Source: Gemmatimonadota bacterium (lineage in GTDB: Bacteria > Gemmatimonadota > Gemmatimonadetes > Longimicrobiales > Gaopeijiaceae). Taken from it: 64,000 nucleotides of DNA. Of this stretch, positions 50,341 to 60,130 are shown one piece after another. A model generated the notes under the pieces. The model did not search any database and was not told the origin of the DNA. It saw only the letters and a program-made list of their open reading frames with translations. The DNA is taken from the NCBI GenBank assembly GCA_041390125.1, contig JAWKQN010000021.1, positions 6,296-70,295 of the forward strand, written 5' to 3'. Numbering within the stretch: position 1 is the stretch's first letter; the number at the start of each line of letters is the position of its first letter. A program made the position numbers and the translations under genes.

Positions 50341-51342
50341 ATGCGCCACGTCCGTCGAGCCCACACCCGTATCCCGGTCCGCGCGCGCTGCGCGCAGGTC
50401 CTGCGGAGCCTGCCCGGGGCCGTCCTGCTGGCCCTGTCCGCGCAGGCGGTGGAGGCCCAGGCCGCGCTGAGCGGCTTCGCCGGCAGCACCTTGATGGGCA
50501 CCTACACGTCCGAGTTCGACCGGCTCGCGTACGCCCGCGCGCTGACGCGGAGCCCGAGCGTCGAGTACGCCGAGGGCGGCCTCACCAGCCGGATCTTCCA
50601 GCGGCCCGAGGCCCGCAGCAACCTGGAGATCCTGCGCAGCTACGAGCGCGAGCTGGTGGCCGGCGGCTTCACCGTCCACCTGGCCACGGCGCTCAACACG
50701 CCGATGAGCTGGCAGCTCAAGCTGCTCTACGACCCGCCGCACACGTCCACGGGCGAGCGCCGCTACGCGAAGCCGAACGGGAGCGGTGCGGTGGGTGCCC
50801 TCGATGTCGCCTTCGTGACCGGCAGCGCCGACCACTACCTGCTCGCGAGCCGCAACGCGGACGGCGCCGAGCGCTGGGTGGCCGTGCTGCTGTCCCGCTC
50901 CCGCCCCTACTACATGGTCGAAGAAGTGACCGTGGACGCCATGGAGACGGGCACGGTCGTGCTGGACCTGGAGGCCATGCGCTCCGGGATCGAGCGGGCG
51001 GGCAAGATCGCCGTCTACGACATCCACTTCGCCACCGGGAGCGCCGAGATCGAGCCCCGGTCCGCCGCCGCCCTGGAGGTGATCGCCACCTTCCTGCGCG
51101 AGACCACGGACGGTTTCTACATCGTCGGCCACACGGACGACACCGGCTCGCTGTCCACCAACCTGACGCTGTCCGAGGCGCGCGCGGCCGCCGTGAAGAC
51201 CGCGCTGGTGCGCGACCACGGCGTGGACGCCGCCCGCCTGGAGACCCGCGGCGTGGGCCCGCTGTCCCCGGTCTCCACGAACCGCGACGAGTCCGGCCGC
51301 GCGCTCAACCGGCGCGTGGAGGTGGTCCAGCGCCTGCGGTGA
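50341..51342 (+). CDS. OmpA-family outer-membrane protein
   Basis: A 333-aa protein: a signal peptide (about residues 1-40, LPGAVLLALSAQAVEAQ), a variable middle with an internal Tyr-rich stretch, and a C-terminal OmpA-like peptidoglycan-binding domain (about 222-330): YDIHFATGSAEIEPRSAAALEVIATFL, GHTDDTGSLSTNLTLSEARAAAVKTAL, TRGVGPLSPVSTNRDESGRALNRRVEV. The Asp and Arg needed for diaminopimelate contact are present. No N-terminal 8-strand barrel is obvious. GAGGGGGGACC precedes ATG 50341. Confidence 0.88.
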   Translation: MRHVRRAHTRIPVRARCAQVLRSLPGAVLLALSAQAVEAQAALSGFAGSTLMGTYTSEFDRLAYARALTRSPSVEYAEGGLTSRIFQRPEARSNLEILRSYERELVAGGFTVHLATALNTPMSWQLKLLYDPPHTSTGERRYAKPNGSGAVGALDVAFVTGSADHYLLASRNADGAERWVAVLLSRSRPYYMVEEVTVDAMETGTVVLDLEAMRSGIERAGKIAVYDIHFATGSAEIEPRSAAALEVIATFLRETTDGFYIVGHTDDTGSLSTNLTLSEARAAAVKTALVRDHGVDAARLETRGVGPLSPVSTNRDESGRALNRRVEVVQRLR

Positions 51343-51516
51343 GCCGAGCGTCGTGCAGGGCGCGGCGCGGCGGAAACACGAACGACGCGCGTGCGGAGGG
51401 GCCTCGTCCCGGAGAAGCGCCGTCCTGGAAGGGCCGGAAGGGTGCTGAACGCCTGGCATATCGCCTGCCCCCTTCCTCCCGGTTCCGAACGATTCCTCCG
51501 ACCGGGATGCATCGCC

Positions 51517-52050
51517 GTGAAGACGACCACGCCGACCGAGAAGAAGATCGACGAGCTCTACGAGCTGATCGACGATATGGAGACCGCCCTGCTCACCACG
51601 CGCCGCCCCGACGGCATGCTGGTGACGCGGCCCATGGCCACCCAGGAGCGGGGGCCGCTGGCCGACCTCTGGTTCGTGACCAGCATCGAGACCCACAAGA
51701 TCGACGAGCTGGAGCAGGACCCGAACGTGAGCCTGGGCTACTACGACGACGGGACCAAGGAGTGGGTCTCCGTGAGCGGCATCGCCACCATCAGCCAGGA
51801 CCGCGCGAAGATCCGCGAGCTGCACCAGCCCGACTGGAAGGCCTGGTTCGCGGACGAGGGCGGCAACCGCGACGGCGGCCCGGACGACCCCCGCCTGGCC
51901 CTGATCCTGGTCGAGGCCGAGTCCGTCCACTACATGAAGGCCAAGCACTCCCGCCCGGTGGCCCTGTTCGAGATCGCCAAGGGCATCGTGACCGGCACCC
52001 AGCCCGATCTGGGCCGCGAGGAGCGCCTGAGCGGACGGGAGCTGGGCTGA
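51517..52050 (+). CDS. PNPOx-fold general stress protein
   Basis: A 177-aa protein of the pyridoxamine-5'-phosphate oxidase-like fold (general stress protein 26 type). IDELYELIDDMETALLTTRRPDGMLVTRPM opens the split-barrel, LWFVTSIETHKIDELEQDPNVSLGYYDD and EWVSVSGIATISQDRAKIRELHQPDWKAWF follow, and it ends HYMKAKHSRPVALFEIAKGIVTG. Likely FMN or F420 binding, with oxidative or acid-stress links for the family; the reaction is unknown. GTG 51517 gives the family-like start. Confidence 0.88.
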   Translation: MKTTTPTEKKIDELYELIDDMETALLTTRRPDGMLVTRPMATQERGPLADLWFVTSIETHKIDELEQDPNVSLGYYDDGTKEWVSVSGIATISQDRAKIRELHQPDWKAWFADEGGNRDGGPDDPRLALILVEAESVHYMKAKHSRPVALFEIAKGIVTGTQPDLGREERLSGRELG

Positions 52051-52055
52051 CGTCC

Positions 52056-52086
52056 GAGGGGCCCCGGGCCCTGCTCCGGGGCCCTC
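52056..52086 (+). terminator. Hairpin after the PNPOx-fold gene
   Basis: GAGG(G)GCCCCGG at 52056-52067 pairs with CCGGGGCCCTC at 52076-52086, an 11-bp stem with one bulged G and an 8-base loop. It begins 5 bases after the stop codon. A pyrimidine-rich tail follows, without a clear T-run. Confidence 0.6.
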
Positions 52087-52144
52087 CTCCACCCGCTTTA
52101 CCCCGCCTCCCGAAACGGCTACCCTACAGGTCTGTCACGCACCC

Positions 52145-52168
52145 GGCCGGACCCCTCGGGGCCCGGCC
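52145..52168. terminator. Second GC hairpin upstream of RNase P RNA
   Basis: GGCCGG-A-CCCC-TC-GGGG-C-CCGGCC, a 10-bp stem with one mismatch and a 2-base loop, 12 bases before the first base of the RNase P helix P1. It may insulate rnpB from the upstream gene or belong to its leader. Confidence 0.45.
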
Positions 52169-52180
52169 AGGCGCATGGGA

Positions 52181-52567
<387 letters not shown>

Positions 52568-52590
52568 CACCCCGCGCGCGTGCGACAGAC

Positions 52591-52664
52591 GCGCCCGTAG
52601 CTCAGATGGATAGAGCGTCGGCCTCCGGAGCCGAAGGTCACAGGTTCGAATCCTGTCGGGCGCA
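52591..52664 (+). tRNA. tRNA-Arg (CCG)
   Basis: A 74-nt cloverleaf: acceptor GCGCCCG pairs with CGGGCGC at the 3' end, discriminator A at 52664. Anticodon stem TCGGC/GCCGA with loop CTCCGGA gives anticodon CCG (reads CGG). The T arm contains TTCGAAT. CCA is not encoded. It marks the left boundary of the lower-GC island, and 13 bases of its 3' half recur at 52852-52864. Confidence 0.95.
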
Positions 52665-52665
52665 T

Positions 52666-52707
52666 GCGAACGACCCCGGCCCCTGCAAAGGGGTCGGGGT
52701 CGTTTGC
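52666..52707 (+). terminator. Intrinsic terminator after tRNA-Arg
   Basis: GCGAACGACCCCGGCCCCT (52666-52684), loop GCAA, and AGGGGTCGGGGTCGTTTGC (52689-52707): a 19-bp stem with two wobble or mismatch positions. The stem itself ends in GTTTGCTT, giving a short T-rich 3' arm. Confidence 0.75.
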
Positions 52708-53001
52708 TTGGGGGCTGGCGACGGAGCGGGCCCGAGGGTGGGGTGGGGCGGGGGAGGGCCAGGTTCGACCCGATCCGCCACGTACGTGGGTCGCGAGACC
52801 AGATGCGGTCGCGAGGGCGGCGAGCCCGGCCCGCAGGGCCGGGCGAAGCCCATCCTGTCGGGCGTGGTGGGGGAGGGCTCCTAGGCCGCAACGGCACCCG
52901 ACTCTGTTGCTCGACGGCATTCCGCCGAAGCGCGGTAGCCGCGTCGTTGTCCGCGTCGTAGGTTTCTCGAGGTAAACTGGATCACCCCGACCCCACAGTG
53001 T
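52708..53001. other. Spacer with tRNA 3'-end repeat, island left edge
   Basis: About 290 bases without a gene. It contains ATCCTGTCGGGCG at 52852-52864, an exact copy of bases 52650-52662 in the tRNA-Arg T arm and acceptor. Sequence composition falls from very GC-rich to mixed near 52900-53000. No integrase is seen. Confidence 0.5.
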
Positions 53002-54204
53002 GTGTCGAAGAGCGAAGTAAGCCCGTTCACGCCCGGGCAGCCAGCTCCCGTCGAGCTTTTTACGGGCCGCGCAAGCCAAGTCGAGTCCCTGAGCGACCTC
53101 GCGCGCGCCGCGGCTCAGGGCAAGTTCAAGGTTGCATTCCTCACAGGGGAGCGCGGAATCGGCAAGAGTTCCATAGCGGCGTTCGTGAGGCGGCTGGCGG
53201 AGCAACGGTTGCACCTCCTTACGCTGCAAGTGTTCCTCGGGGGTAGCAGCAACGAGACGGAGGCAGTACGGAGAATACTTGATCGCCTCGCCAAGTCCGG
53301 CGTAGGGGCAAGTTGGTTTGAGAAGATCAAGAGTTTGTTCGGTAATCAGATAGAGGAGGTGGGGCTCTTTGGCGTTCAAGTCGGGTTTGCGCCGGACTCA
53401 GCTAAGCTGCAGAAGCTAACCGACGGTTTTGATATAGCGCTTAGAACTCTTGTTCGGCGCCTTGAAGGCGAGCGCGACGGCCTGTTCATCGTCCTGGACG
53501 ATATCAACGGCCTTGCGTCCTCTGAGTCGTTTGCGCATTGGCTCAAGAGTCTCGTTGACGGTATCGCAACTTCAGGTGAGCCGCTGCCTCTCTTCCTCTT
53601 GCTGGTCGGCCTTGAGGATCGCCGCCGTGAATTGCTGAGCGCCCAGCCCTCGCTTGCGCGGGTATTCGAGTTGGTTGCCATCGATCCTTGGGATGACGAC
53701 GAGGCGAGCGCCTTCTTGAAAAAGGCTTTCGATTCCGTTGGTATCAGTATCGAGGACCGCGCGCTCGAGGTACTAACGCGATACACCGGCGGTCTGCCTG
53801 TACTCGCACATGAAATCGGCGACGCCGCTTACCGCTTCGACGACGACAGCGTCATCGACAGTGACGATGCTTACCAAGCTGTCCTTGCCGCTGCGGATGT
53901 TGTCGGCCGGAAGCACGTAGAACCTCACGTTATGGAGGCAATCCGCAGCAAGCGCTATCGCACCATACTTAAGAAGATCCCGGCGAAGGGCTTGGGGCGA
54001 GAATTCAAGCGTTCTGATCTGCTTGATCACCTCGAGACGGAAGAGGTGAAAGTTGCCGATAACTTCCTCCGAAAGATGCGCGATCTCTCGGTGCTTGAGC
54101 AGATGCCGAGCGAGGGCGCCGGCTGGTACCGCTTCACCTCTGAGCTGCACTTTCTGTACTTCTTAGTTGAGTCGATTCGCTCTCAGTTGACGCAATCAGA
54201 GTAG
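53002..54204 (+). CDS. AAA/STAND-like P-loop ATPase
   Basis: A 400-aa ATPase. Walker A GERGIGKSS at about residue 50, Walker B LFIVLDDIN at about 163, a sensor-like LLLVGLEDRRRELL at about 206, then a winged-helix-like C-terminus (RSDLLDHLETEEVKVADNFLRKMRDLSVLEQM at about 335) ending YFLVESIRSQLTQSE. This layout suits the Orc1/Cdc6-like and STAND ATPase groups common in conflict systems. It is intact, unlike the opposing Hsp90-like and SIR2-like genes. GTG 53002 start. Codon use is less GC-biased than outside the island. Confidence 0.8.
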   Translation: MSKSEVSPFTPGQPAPVELFTGRASQVESLSDLARAAAQGKFKVAFLTGERGIGKSSIAAFVRRLAEQRLHLLTLQVFLGGSSNETEAVRRILDRLAKSGVGASWFEKIKSLFGNQIEEVGLFGVQVGFAPDSAKLQKLTDGFDIALRTLVRRLEGERDGLFIVLDDINGLASSESFAHWLKSLVDGIATSGEPLPLFLLLVGLEDRRRELLSAQPSLARVFELVAIDPWDDDEASAFLKKAFDSVGISIEDRALEVLTRYTGGLPVLAHEIGDAAYRFDDDSVIDSDDAYQAVLAAADVVGRKHVEPHVMEAIRSKRYRTILKKIPAKGLGREFKRSDLLDHLETEEVKVADNFLRKMRDLSVLEQMPSEGAGWYRFTSELHFLYFLVESIRSQLTQSE

Positions 54205-54726
54205 AAGTGAGACACGGCATCTGCTTGTCCGATCCCGCGGAACTACTCTTGTCTTATGGGCAGCTTCGGCTGCTAGAAGGTCCGGCGCGTCTACGGCTGG
54301 GAACTCGTCCACGCACTCCAAGTTCCAACTGTAGATCTGCGACGTCCAGACGCGGGGCCCCGTCGCGCCTGGCTCGCGTGACACTTCGTGAGGAATCTGG
54401 AAGATGCCCGTTACAATTGGCGACACAGAACCTGAGTCCCGCGCTTCGTGACAACAGAGGGCGTCAAGATTGCTTCCGCGCTTGGGCTGCGACCTGCTGT
54501 GCTCACGATCGCCTGTTTGGTCAGAGACCAGATGCCTCGGATGCACGTTGACGGCGGGGCCTCCGGCACCGCGAGTCGAGGCGCCGTCGCCGCCTGCCGC
54601 GCTTTCAGGCAGATCGTTCCAAGAGCTTCTTCTGAGCAAGCGGAGATCTTCTTGGTGTGTGATCACCTATGTGGTGAGATTCCCCAGCGATAGTTGATAG
54701 AGCCCGAGGATCCGTCGCGTGAGGGA
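54205..54726. other. Unresolved interval between ATPase and SIR2-like gene
   Basis: About 520 bases between convergent genes. Several short frames are open on both strands; on the minus strand pieces such as ARYSLGLIPHATDPRALS and GPRVWTSQIYSWNLECVDEF could be further frameshifted parts of the SIR2-like gene or of a small third gene. I cannot support any as a gene. Confidence 0.4.
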
Positions 54727-55869
54727 TTAGGCCCAGCGAGTACCGGGCCACGGAAGCGTCTTCGCCGTGTAGGAGACCTCGCATGGAGTCGGGATCAAGA
54801 GCACACTCTTCCAGATCCAGCGTGTCAATCGCGCTACAACGCTCCCCCTGCTTCGGTGCGTGTCGAGCGCCACCTGAATGTGAGAGATCACAGACTTCGC
54901 CGAAGCATCGACGACCGCCTTGGATGCCCAGTTCATCAAGGTGCGCGGCGGGTCCATTGTCCGCATGGCTTGCGGCAAGGTTGAAATCAGGAAGCGACCT
55001 GCTGTCTGCGCAATCGCCTGGGCATCCGGAACTCCGTAGGTATTTCCATCGGGGTTGACGATGAACACGGGAATGCGCCGCGCCATCCGAGCGGCTGCTT
55101 CACGGATGTGTGCGTCTCGAAGTGAGGTGCCGACAAACACGCCGCAATCGGCGGCGTCCGCGGTACCGAGAAAGCGTGCGATAGCTCTGGGTATGGAGGC
55201 TGAGTCAGGATCTTCTCTCTAGAGGGAGGATCAGCGCTGAACCGAGTCGTTGGCCCCCAGCGAGTTGCAGCGTCGCCCGTCCGAACAGTGGCATCGGGTG
55301 CCGCAACTTCGTTGGGCGCCCATCAGCGCTATACCAATCAGTTGAGCCGTGCAGCTTGACGAGAAGCGGAGCGGGATGACGGCCTCGCTGAACCCGAGCC
55401 AGGGGTGCGGTCTCTCCCGTGCCGAACGGTGCGAACCCATCGTTAAGCGCCGTCTCTTCGACATTGGCGGCGAGTTCAATGGCACGGTCATAGTTGGTGG
55501 TGACGAACGTCAGGTCGGCGCTCAAACGCGCGCGCAGAACTGGCCCCCACATGAGGTGAGCACTGGCGGCGGTCACCCGTTCTGCTGCATGCTGAACGAA
55601 CCATTCGACCTCGGCTCTTACTGCATCGACCCGGTCCGCTGCCTCTAATCGCTCGCCGATCAACTCTAGGGGCTCTCGCGCGAGTGCGAGGCGGTCAATA
55701 CCATCGATGAGAACCTCGATGTCGTCAGTGCCGCGCATGATGCTGCGGACCACGTGCGGCTCGACACCCCAGCGTTCCGCGTGGCTGAGGAACTCGCGCG
55801 CGAGACCGGTCATTCTGGCACGCCGATCTCGATTGAGGTTCCAGCCCCCGCGAAGAGCAGACACTTCAT
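54727..55869 (-). CDS. SIR2-like protein, frameshifted as sequenced
   Basis: Reading across two shifts gives a SIR2-like domain of about 380 aa. MKCLLFAGAGTSIEIGVP (55869-55813) has the GAGxS NAD-loop; a shift near 55815 leads to LAREFLSHAERWGVEP...FVTTNYDRAIELA (TTNYD motif), LVKLHGSTDWYS (LHG motif); a shift near 55205 leads to VFVGTSLRDAHIREAAARMARRIP (GTSLRD motif). The motifs are those of SIR2 proteins in Thoeris, DSR and similar defences, which cleave or bind NAD. The start lies 12 bases after the inferred end of the Hsp90-like gene, so the two are an operon. Confidence 0.65.
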
Positions 55870-55880
55870 GGCAGGTGGCC

Positions 55881-57536
55881 TCACGTAGCGGCGTCTGACC
55901 GGACTTAATACTTCCCTCGGGATCGGAATCCTTGAGTGCGGCAGCAACCGTGGCGAGATGCCCATGCGAGTGTCGTGCAACAATTGCGATGAGTGCGGGC
56001 GCACCTCCATTCAGGCGCAGAGCTTCATCGGTGATACTGACCCGATGGGGTGGTCGATATTGACAACAAGCCGATCAGGGAGCCGGAGGAGCGGCGCGCT
56101 CTCAGCACCCAAGAGCGCCAGATCAACTGGCGGAGGACCGGTGAACAAAGGCGCGACACGAGCCACTCCTTGAAGGAGTTGATGGGCGTGGTTCTGCAGC
56201 GAGAGTAGTTCCGGAAGTTCGTCTCGGAAGACGGCTGAGATGAGATCGGCGGTGCTGCCATAGGCGACGCCGGCCTGACGCATCCAGCTTGGGTCATGTT
56301 GAATACCCTCACTACGGCACGTCCCGTCGTTCGGAGTAGCCGAAGCGCCGCCGATTGAACGTCGTCCAGCCTCTGCCTGGCGATCGAGGCCAGGTAGACG
56401 GGCGAGCCAAGTCGTATTAGTTGATCAAGAGAGATCGGTTCCCAGCCGTTGGCTGCGGCTCGCTCGAATGCCGGGAGTCTCCGAAAGATTGAGTCCCACC
56501 TTGCCGCGGCCTCCGCGAACGCGGGGCCGCGAGGCACTTCGAAGCCAAAGATTGGCCACACCTCTGCTCGGTCCATTTGGAGAGGTCGCCGCGGGCGACG
56601 GCGTGCTCGAGGGTGTCGGACAGAGCCAAGAGGATACTAGGATGGCACTCCTGCAAGTATGCCTTTACTTCGGCTTCAAACTCTCCGCCAATGAAGCCTT
56701 CACGATTCAGTTTCGGCTTGAAGTGCTTGGGGTCTACGTCGATAGAGCCCTGAATCCCCCATAGACCCGGTGCGTCGAACTCCTGCACAAACACACCTCG
56801 GTAGAGCACGGCCACTTCAGATACTCCGGTCATCTGGCCCCATGCCACGGGGTCGCTGACCGGACCGAGATGTGTTCTTTCTACCCAGTCTGGCATCGGA
56901 AGCGGTAGCGACCGACCCCGAGCCTCAGCGCCGCCTTGCGGAAGAAGCCTTCCCTCTGGCTCTACGCGCGCGACTACGGAAGGGGCGTCGCGACACCAGT
57001 GAGCGTACCTCTCTACGAGCAGCTCAAACGTTGCCCGGTCTCGAAGTGAAAGTACGATCTTTGTCCCACGAGGCAGCGTGGTCGACGGTAGTTGTTCTGC
57101 GGAGCCTCCCGCAAGCAGGCTTCGCGTGAACCTAAGCGAGATCGGCTCGGTTTCGCCGTCGTAGGTCTCAAGAACGAAGGCGTCGGCAGCCATGAAGTAG
57201 CTGATGACGCCGATCCCAAACTCGCCGATGGGCTTTGTTCCGGCTTCCAGCGCGGCCGAACTGGCGCCAATTCTGGCGAACAGCTCAGCGACTGCGTCCT
57301 TATCCATCCCGACGCCGTTGTCGTGGACCGATAAGGTGAGTGCATTACTATCGAAGACTACGTCGATGGAGGGCTCAAAGCTCAGATCGGTCGCTGATCG
57401 GCGGTGGTCGCATCGAGCGCGTTGAGGACCGCTTCCTCAGTGCCGCGCTTGGATCAGAGTAGAAGCGATCGCCAGTGAGGTTGAGAATCCGCTCTTGATC
57501 CAGTGAGAATCCGGGTGGCCAGGAAGCGAGAGACAT
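55881..57536 (-). CDS. Hsp90-like GHKL ATPase, frameshifted as sequenced
   Basis: About 550 aa when read across shifts near 57435, 57395, 56580, 56300 and 56015, plus one more before the stop chosen at 55881. All changes are in one direction. The Bergerat fold is complete: EEAVLNALDATTAD (N box), VHDNGVGMD (G1), IGEFGIGVISYFMAADAFVLET (G2), LPRGTKIVLSL (G3/T). After it, GIQGSIDVDPKHF and LNREGFIGGEF resemble the Hsp90/HtpG middle domain; then comes a helical region (FRDELPELLSLQNHAHQLLQG). The ATP site implies an HtpG-like or MORC-like ATPase acting with the SIR2-like partner. Confidence 0.65.
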
Positions 57537-57705
57537 GCGTGTGGCTCTTGGAGGGGGACCAGTGCGCCTGAATCTAACCTCGAGCGCGCTTAACGTGTCC
57601 AAGACTGACCTCGCGTCGAATGCACCGCCAGCGTCTGGATGGGCCGTCCCTCGCAGCATCGCCATGGCTGCCCCGAACTGCCGTCCCACCGCCGCCTCCA
57701 CCCCC

Positions 57706-59329
57706 TCATCCCCCGTCCACCCCCGCACACCCCGGCATCCGGAACGCCCCGATCCGCGTGGAATAGCTCTCCGCGTCCCGCCGGTAGTAATCCCCCACGT
57801 ACCAGATGGTGCAGTCGTCCAGCGGGTCCACGGCCGTCTGCGTGTAGTCCTCCCAGCGCAGGGTGTTGGTCTGCGACCCCTCGCCCTCCACCAGGACGGT
57901 CTCGGGCAGGCCGAGCTCGCCCAGGGGATCGTCCACCGCCCGGCCGGCGAAGCGCTGCCCGGGGTAGTGCGGGGTGCCGCCGAACGAGTAGCCGATGCCG
58001 ATGTTGCCGAAGCGGTCGATCGCGGGGCTGGCCATCCAGCGGTAGGACGTGTCCGGCGCGAAGGTGCCCTGCTGCCGGAGGGCGAGCATGCGGTCGCTCC
58101 CACGTCCAGCTCGTACCAGCGCACGCCGCCCGAGCCCGCCCGCGTGGCCACCGAGTGGACGGCCACCACGCTCTCCCGGTCCCCCAGGTGCCGGTAGACC
58201 ACGCGGGCCATGAGCTTGTCCCCCTGCGCGTCCAGGTGGCGGTCCGTGCCCGGCTGGCGCACGCAGGAGGTGAGCTGCCCGTCACACAGGAAGTGGTAGG
58301 GCGCCACGGACACCTTGGTGGGGCCCTCCAGACGGGTGCGGGAGGGGTCCTCCCAGTCCACGTGGAAGTTCCAGGCGTAGAGGCCGTCGTCGTCGAAGTC
58401 TCCCCGGAGCTGCATGCCGCCCGAGGCCAGCACCGGGTTGGGCGCGCCCTCCGGCGGGAGCGTGTGCCCGTCCAGGTCCGCGTTGTTGAGGAAGGCCACG
58501 TCGGCGATCACCAGGCACTGCTCGGTGGCCGGCTCGCCCCGCAGCATGCGCGCACGGTCGGCCACGCAGGCGTGCTTCTCGATCACGTCGTCCCCGGTGC
58601 TGGTGGGCACGTACCAGCCGTCCGGCCAGACCGCCGGCCGCGGATAGTCGGGGAAGAGGGGCCGCAGGAACTCGTAGCGGTACCAGGCGCCCAGCGGGTC
58701 CGGTGTGGCGCTCACCGCGTAGCACATGGCGTAGGGGCCCTCCTCCTCGGGCGGCCGCGCCTGCGGCTGCGCGGGGGCCGGGATCGGCTCGGGCGGCACG
58801 TACAAGGGCACGGCGGGCCCCGGCTGGTCCGCGACGCCCGGAGGGCTCAGGTACACGGTGGGACCGGGCGTCCAGACGGGAGGCTGGTCCGGTCGCGCGG
58901 GCCCGCGCCGGAAGAGGGCAGGACCAGCAGCCAGCGCTCGGCGAGCTGGTCGTAGCGCACCACCGCGTCCCCCGAGAGGATCTGCTCACAGAGCCCGCCC
59001 TGGCCGCGGAAGACGATGTTGGTGGGCACCGCGCCGTGAGCACGGTGCCGCTCCGGTCGAAGACCGCCATGCGCGAGTTGACCGTCTGGACGATGTGCTC
59101 GGGCCCCACCGCCAGGCTGTTGTCCGACGGGCTGCGGCCGGTCCAGCCCCTCTGGGTCCGTCGAACCCGACACCCAGGCCGTCGAAGCTCGTCACCAAGA
59201 CGGGGCGGGGCCGGTCCCCTGGCGGGTCTGCTCCACGGCGGCGGCCGGGTCGGGCGCGGGCTCGGTGCCGGAGCAGGCGAGGGTGGGCACCGCGCAGGCG
59301 AGGAGCAGGAGGGTGGGGAGGGGGCGCAT
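57706..59329 (-). pseudogene. Secreted protein gene broken by five one-base shifts
   Basis: A joined reading of about 540 aa: lipoprotein signal MRPLPTLLLLACAVPTLAC from ATG 59329, then VTSFDGLGVGFDG, SDNSLAVGPEHIVQTVNSRMAVFDRSG, TNIVFRGQGGLCEQILSGDAVVRYDQLAERWLLVLP, a long middle from YLSPPGVADQPGP (58856) to VRWYELDVG (58100), and QQGTFAPDTSYRWMASPAIDRFGNIG...RMPGCAGVDGG. Frame changes are near 59200, 59130, 59035, 58900 and 58098, every one in the sense of a missing base. The AVFDRSG and RFGNIGIGYS phrases suggest a beta-propeller, but I do not recognise the family. Confidence 0.6.
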
Positions 59330-59511
59330 GGCGGGGCGGACCGGGGCGGTGGGGATGGGACCGGTGGGAGTATTCAGGTGGGGAGGGGGGAGGACAACCG
59401 GGGACGCTGTCGGCCCCGCTGGCCCGCGCGGCGCCGCCGCGGGTCTCATACGACCCGGCGATAGACACCCACGCATGGTATTCTGTGACGTCGCCACCGC
59501 TGGAGGATCCG

Positions 59512-59769
59512 ATGAGCAAGAACACCAGCATCACCCTGAGTGATCATTTCGAAGGCTTCATCCGGCGCCAGGTCGACGCGGGCCGGTACGGATCCGCGAG
59601 CGAGGTCGTGCGTGCCAGCCTACGCCTCCTCGAGGAGCAGGAAGAGCGACGGGAGGCGTTGCGCGCTGCGTTGATCCGCGGCGAGGAAAGCGGAGATGCT
59701 GGACCGCTCGATATGGAGAAGATCAAGCGCGATGCGCGCGCGCGAGCCGGAGGTCCCTCGCGCGAATGA
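59512..59769 (+). CDS. parD: ParD-like antitoxin
   Basis: An 85-aa type II antitoxin. Residues 1-50 form a ribbon-helix-helix (SITLSDHFEGFIRRQVDAGRYGSASEVVRASLRLLEE), the remainder an acidic tail (ALIRGEESGDAGPLDMEKIKRD) expected to wrap the toxin. GGAGGATCCG precedes ATG 59512. Its TGA overlaps the ATG of the toxin gene by four bases, so they are co-translated, and it should repress its own promoter. Confidence 0.9.
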   Translation: MSKNTSITLSDHFEGFIRRQVDAGRYGSASEVVRASLRLLEEQEERREALRAALIRGEESGDAGPLDMEKIKRDARARAGGPSRE

Positions 59770-60065
59770 AGCGAGCGCTCACGAGCACCCGGGCGGCCGA
59801 AGCCGACCTGATCGAGATATGGCTCTACACCTGCGAGCACTGGAGTCCCGAGCAGGCCGATCGGTACCTGGACGAGTTGGCGGACACGATCGAGGCGCTG
59901 CGGCTCGATCCCAGGCGTGGGAAGGACCGCAGCGAGCTCCGCGCCGGATACCGCTCTTGGCGGACGGGGCGCCATCTGATCTTCTATACGTTTACCGATG
60001 TGGAGCTGAGGATTCAGCGCGTGCTGCATGAGGTGATGGATGCCGGCCGCCACCTCGACGGCTGA
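59766..60065 (+). CDS. parE: ParE-like toxin
   Basis: A 99-aa RelE/ParE-fold toxin: TSTRAAEADLIEIWLYTCEHWSPEQADRYLDEL is the ParE opening, LRLDPRRGKDRSELRAGYRSWRTGRHLIFYTFTDVELRIQRVLHEVMDAGRHL the strands and C-terminal segment. ParE toxins poison DNA gyrase. Complete length, ATGA overlap with the antitoxin; no sign of decay, so the pair is probably active. Confidence 0.9.
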   Translation: MKRALTSTRAAEADLIEIWLYTCEHWSPEQADRYLDELADTIEALRLDPRRGKDRSELRAGYRSWRTGRHLIFYTFTDVELRIQRVLHEVMDAGRHLDG

Positions 60066-60130
60066 CGGGCGTCCGCTACGATCCTTGGGAGACGGCGCGG
60101 CCGGGCGACTGGGAACGCTACGTGCCCCGT

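Noticed and set aside
52145..52168. Part of the RNase P RNA
   Set aside because: P1 closes exactly at 52181 and 52567, so this hairpin lies outside the mature RNA.
54196..54666. A 156-codon minus-strand gene after the ATPase
   Set aside because: No recognisable domain and odd composition; it may be frameshifted remains, but I cannot support a start or product.
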